Shown here: positions 38,877-41,916 of the stretch, one piece after another
Layout: the number at the start of each line of letters is the position of its first letter
How positions within the stretch are numbered: the stretch's first letter is position 1
Assembly: GCA_016210485.1 (NCBI GenBank)
Contig: JACQUD010000023.1
Location: 1 to 41,916, forward strand
DNA: 41,916 nt
DNA from: Chloroflexota bacterium
GTDB taxonomy: Bacteria; Chloroflexota; Dehalococcoidia; JACQUD01
Reading direction: 5' to 3'
Notes under the pieces: model-generated
What the model was told of the DNA's origin: nothing
Database searches by the model: none
What the model saw: only the letters and a program-made list of their open reading frames with translations
Program-made: the position numbers and the translations under genes

Positions 38877-40254
38877 CCATGGCGGCCAGGAAGAACTCTC
38901 GGAAGAGGCTCAAGGCGGCCTCAGTGAGCTGGGCCTGGGCCTGGGGGTCGCCAGTGATAAGGGCCGAGACAGAGACATCTCCGGCCAGGGTTTGAAAACG
39001 TACCATGCCCCAGGCGCTCAGGGCCGCCAGCCCCACCATCATCCCCACCATGCGCATCACTGTTACCAGGGAGGCGGCCACCCCTCGTTCTCCCTCGGCC
39101 ACGGTACTCATCACGGAAGAGGCCACCGGGGCGATGACCAGCCCGAGGCCCAATCCCGACAGGGCCAGGTGCAGGCTCATCCCCGGGTCGGTGATGTCCA
39201 GCCCCCATCTTGACATAAAATAGAAGCCCGCGGAGCTCAGGGAGAGGCCCAGCAAGGCGGTGGCGCGGTAGCCGAAGCGTCGACAGAGGAGGCCACCCAG
39301 AGGAGCGCCCACGGCCATGGCCAGGGTGAGGCGCATCAGCCTCAGTCCGCCCTCCAGCGCCGGCTGGCCCAGGATGGTATCGGCCATGAGGGGGACGTTC
39401 ACCAGGACGAGGATGAGGGCTGCCCCCACCAGGAGATTGGTGGCGTTGGCCCCGGCCAGGTCTTTGAAGAGGGAGAGGCGAAAGAGGGGCTCCTTCGCTT
39501 GCCTCTCCCGAAGCAGGAACAGGGAGAAGGATAAGGCGGCCCCGGCCAGGAGCGGCCCCGTATAGTAGATGGGCCGGGCCTGGCCCCCCTCTCGGGTCAG
39601 GGCCAGGGCCAGACAGAGCAGGCTGCTCCCCAGGAGCGCCCCTCCCCAGTAGTCCACGCTGGCCGGGCGTCGTCGAGGGGCTGCTGGCATGAAGCGGGCC
39701 AGGAGGGCTATTATGGCGAAGTCCAGGGGGACGTTTATCCAGAAGATCCAGGGCCAGCCCCAGGCCTGGGTGATAACCCCGCCATAGAGGGGTCCGAGGA
39801 CTCCCCCGGCCTCGGCCAGCCCGCCCAGGAGTCCCAGGGCCAGGGGGTGTCTTCTTTGGGGCAAGGCATCGGCCACGATGGCCATGGCCACGGGCAGCGT
39901 GGCCCCGCCACCCACCGCCTGGATTAGCCGGGCCACCACCAGCCAGGTCAAGTTGCTGGCCAGTGCTGCCAGGGCCGAGCCTCCCATGAAGAGGAGCAGG
40001 GAGAGGGCGAAGATGCGGAAGCGTCCATAGACATCGGAGACCCGGCCCATGAGGGGCATGGCCACGGTGTAGCCCAGGAGATACCCGGTGACGATCCAGG
40101 AGGCCTGGTCTAGCCTGGAGAGGGGGATATGGAGGTCGGCCATCATGCTGGGGAGGGCGGTCATCACCACCGTCTGGTCCAGGGCGGCCAGGAAGACGCC
40201 CAGGGATACCGCCGCCAGGGCGGCGTAGGAGGAGGGGCGCCGAGTTCTGCTCAT
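38827..40254 (-). CDS. DHA2-family MFS exporter (EmrB/QacA type, P55-like)
   Basis: A 475-residue transporter with about 14 membrane helices. Motif D1 is seen in LAALDQTVVMTALPSMMADL, motif A in GRVSDVYGR and motif C in GGLAEAGGVLGPLYGG. The DHA2 subfamily exports drugs and lipophilic compounds by proton antiport. The preceding gene, in the same direction, is an LppX/LprG-like lipoprotein, so the pair resembles mycobacterial lprG-Rv1410c (P55), which moves triacylglycerides toward the cell envelope. The ATG at 40254 is chosen; an in-frame TTG at 40278 would add 8 residues. Its 3' end overlaps the cca-like gene by 50 bp. Confidence 0.85.
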   Translation of the reverse strand: MSRTRRPSSYAALAAVSLGVFLAALDQTVVMTALPSMMADLHIPLSRLDQASWIVTGYLLGYTVAMPLMGRVSDVYGRFRIFALSLLLFMGGSALAALASNLTWLVVARLIQAVGGGATLPVAMAIVADALPQRRHPLALGLLGGLAEAGGVLGPLYGGVITQAWGWPWIFWINVPLDFAIIALLARFMPAAPRRRPASVDYWGGALLGSSLLCLALALTREGGQARPIYYTGPLLAGAALSFSLFLLRERQAKEPLFRLSLFKDLAGANATNLLVGAALILVLVNVPLMADTILGQPALEGGLRLMRLTLAMAVGAPLGGLLCRRFGYRATALLGLSLSSAGFYFMSRWGLDITDPGMSLHLALSGLGLGLVIAPVASSVMSTVAEGERGVAASLVTVMRMVGMMVGLAALSAWGMVRFQTLAGDVSVSALITGDPQAQAQLTEAALSLFREFFLAAMAICLLAFLPALGLRRR

Positions 40255-40282
40255 CGCTTGGGCCACGTTCCGACTCAAGAGG

Positions 40283-40978
40283 TTACTGGGGAGGCTCTAT
40301 GGCGACAGGCTCGTCGAACCGGGAGAGGTCGATGATGCGGGAGATATCCTCGCTATCCCCCTCCACCAGGCGTCCCTGAAGGCGCAGGCGGAGGACGCGA
40401 TAGTCCGCTTGGCTTATCCAGACCTCCACCGGCACCGCCCCGGGGACGGGATGGCCCACCACCGGGCGCAGCGCTTCGGCGTCCACCTTGCCGCTCAGAC
40501 GATAGGCGGAGGCCCCGTCCGCCTTCGTCTCTGGGAGCAGGGCCAGCTCCGTCAAAGCCTCCAAAATCGCTTTCATGCCGGCGTCGGGGTCGAAGAACCC
40601 GGCGGGGCTGACCGAGGCCGGCTGCGCTGTCCAGCGGCCTGGGAAGAGGCCTCCCATCCAGGTGGTGTCGCCGATGGTTACGATGTCTATGGAGAGGAAC
40701 ATCTCGCCGGCGTAGCCGGAGGCCTTGACCCCCAGGGTGGCCTTCATCCGGCCTGGATGGACTACGTCTCCGTCTACTGCTATAAGGTCCAGGCCCGGCA
40801 TCAGGGGTGTGGTGCCCCCCTCGTGCCTCATCTGGAAGTGGAAGGACTCCAGACGACCCATGGCCTGCCCCGCCCGCTTCAGGATGTCCTCGGGGGTGAG
40901 CGTGGCCGGAGTGGGCGCCCCCGCGCCTCGGCAGGCCAAGAGGGCCGCCAGCAGAGCCAGTAGCAGGAGCCGTCTCAT
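40283..40978 (-). CDS. LppX/LprAFG-family lipoprotein
   Basis: A 231-residue secreted lipoprotein. The N-terminus MRRLLLLALLAALLAC is a lipoprotein signal with the lipobox LLAC (lipidated Cys16). The body matches the LppX/LprAFG layout: a start helix LKRAGQAMGRLESFHFQM, then paired beta-strand segments (TTWMGGLFPGRW, then VEVWISQADYRVLRLRL). In mycobacteria these proteins bind acylated lipids in a hydrophobic cavity. ATG 40978 is chosen because GAGGG lies before it; a GTG at 41011 is less likely. It starts the two-gene unit with the DHA2 exporter 28 bp downstream. Confidence 0.8.
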   Translation of the reverse strand: MRRLLLLALLAALLACRGAGAPTPATLTPEDILKRAGQAMGRLESFHFQMRHEGGTTPLMPGLDLIAVDGDVVHPGRMKATLGVKASGYAGEMFLSIDIVTIGDTTWMGGLFPGRWTAQPASVSPAGFFDPDAGMKAILEALTELALLPETKADGASAYRLSGKVDAEALRPVVGHPVPGAVPVEVWISQADYRVLRLRLQGRLVEGDSEDISRIIDLSRFDEPVAIEPPQ

Positions 40979-41044
40979 AAGCCCTCTTAATTCAGGTGAG
41001 TATGCCTTCACTGTATAAGGGGGGGGGAATAATTGAATAAACGA

Positions 41045-41902
41045 TTACTTACTAACAACAAAGAACTCCAGCTTCTTGAGAATTTCTCGCACCTCGTAGA
41101 GAGCACTGTCCATGAAGGAATCGAGCAAGTAGTTGTCGGGAGGTTGGTTCCCTCCTATCCTAGTTACCTTGACCAATATCTTGGCGGTAGTACTGAGATG
41201 CATCTCCATATCGGATGGCTGGATAAGCGATCCATCGGGATGATGGATTCTATTGAAATCGGGGGGGAGAATAAACGGGATTACTGTATCATCATTGAGA
41301 AATTGGGCATCAGCGTCCAAGATACGATGATATTTAATAGGTTCAGTGAAGCCACGCACGGTAAAGCTAAGGGCACAGTCCTTTCCACCACAACCAATAG
41401 TAATAAGTTGACGGTGCTTATCAGCGTTTTCGAGGCGACTGATGATTCCCAAGCTAATAAGATGCGAGAGGTTTCCAAATCGATAAGGTTGCAGGCTTAT
41501 GATGAATGCCTTAGCCTTCGGATGAAGCCCTTCAGTGGCGGTCTCAAAGTTCTCCCGCAACTGGGCATCATTGACTACGAACTCTCCATTTCTGTCCTTA
41601 GCGAAGATGTCTTGAAACAGGATTGGGAAACTCGCCTTTCCTCGGCGTTGTTTAGGGACACAGGCGACAACAACATAATCAAGTGCACTTCGCAGGTTAT
41701 GTATGAAATCACCGAGCATGACGGCAATCATAGGGTCAGGTTGCTCAGTAATATGGAAGCGACCCCTGATTTCTTTCTGGCTATCAGACAACCGGATGCG
41801 GGTAAAACTGTAAGGATTGCTGCTTGCGTACCTTATGGCTTCTTGATTGATGTCCACCATGTGCTTCTCAGCTCGTTGAAACTTGAGCCACCAGTCATTC
41901 AT
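41045..41902 (-). CDS. Unrecognised protein, 285 residues
   Basis: A complete frame, more AT-rich than the neighbouring genes. No family was recognised with confidence. It has no signal peptide and no membrane segment. A distinctive segment is MLGDFIHNLRSALDYVVVACV (residues 62-82), a HNLRSALDY pattern that I have seen in uncharacterised proteins of mobile or accessory DNA. The start is ATG at 41902, and upstream TAGTATAAC lies at the window edge, so the promoter is only partly visible. Composition and lack of operon partners suggest transferred DNA. Confidence 0.55.
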   Translation of the reverse strand: MNDWWLKFQRAEKHMVDINQEAIRYASSNPYSFTRIRLSDSQKEIRGRFHITEQPDPMIAVMLGDFIHNLRSALDYVVVACVPKQRRGKASFPILFQDIFAKDRNGEFVVNDAQLRENFETATEGLHPKAKAFIISLQPYRFGNLSHLISLGIISRLENADKHRQLITIGCGGKDCALSFTVRGFTEPIKYHRILDADAQFLNDDTVIPFILPPDFNRIHHPDGSLIQPSDMEMHLSTTAKILVKVTRIGGNQPPDNYLLDSFMDSALYEVREILKKLEFFVVSK

Positions 41903-41916
41903 GATATGTTATACTA

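Overview
This window is chromosomal DNA from a bacterium that looks like a member of the Chloroflexota, probably the Dehalococcoidia. The assignment rests on the long merged ribosomal-protein cluster (rpsL to rpsI with secY, adk, map, infA, rpoA and truA inside it), generally GC-rich coding sequence and the protein styles; it is inference, since no database search was possible. A heme O synthase fragment (ctaB) at the left edge and hemL further right point to heme synthesis and probably cytochrome-based respiration.

Layout. 1-426: 3' end of ctaB on the plus strand, facing a strong bidirectional hairpin terminator. 494-20081: one minus-strand array of 37 genes that merges the str, S10, spc and alpha operons. 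Translation runs right to left from rpsL to rpsI, most gaps are under 20 bp, and many stops and starts overlap. tuf is absent between fusA and rpsJ. A good sigma-70 promoter lies upstream of rpsL. 20390-23322: a divergent plus-strand operon with its own sigma-70 promoter, encoding a protein that joins an XRE-type DNA-binding domain to an Hsp20 small heat-shock domain, followed (ATGA overlap) by a CDC48/p97-type double AAA+ ATPase. An internal Shine-Dalgarno and ATG inside the first gene suggest that Hsp20 is also made without the DNA-binding domain.

23323-29743 is an accessory block between the CDC48 gene and dnaN: a membrane protein, a broken serine recombinase, an orphan HicB antitoxin, an ATC-hydrolase-like protein, a beta-keto acid cleavage enzyme, a GlcD-type FAD oxidase, a cupin and an MFS carrier. 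Short copies of the dnaN 3' end occur at 23354 and 24496, and a short copy of the CDC48 3' end occurs at 28308. The block therefore seems to have been assembled by insertions at an ancestral convergent CDC48/dnaN junction. dnaN and hemL follow on the minus strand.

32600-36381 holds the most distinctive system: three tandem paralogous metallo-beta-lactamase-fold genes, each behind its own copy of a TTGACA-type promoter and a related upstream block. All three replace the conserved metal-binding Asp of the HxHxDH motif with His (HxHxHH), and the last metal-ligand His is present only near its expected place in the first copy. 36421-38876: tsaD and a CCA-adding/poly(A) polymerase-family gene diverge from a shared region with two extended -10 promoters. 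38827-40978: a minus-strand pair made of an LppX/LprG-like lipoprotein and a DHA2-type MFS exporter, an arrangement like the mycobacterial lprG-p55 operon. The window ends in an unrecognised, more AT-rich minus-strand gene (41045-41902). No rRNA, tRNA or CRISPR array was seen.
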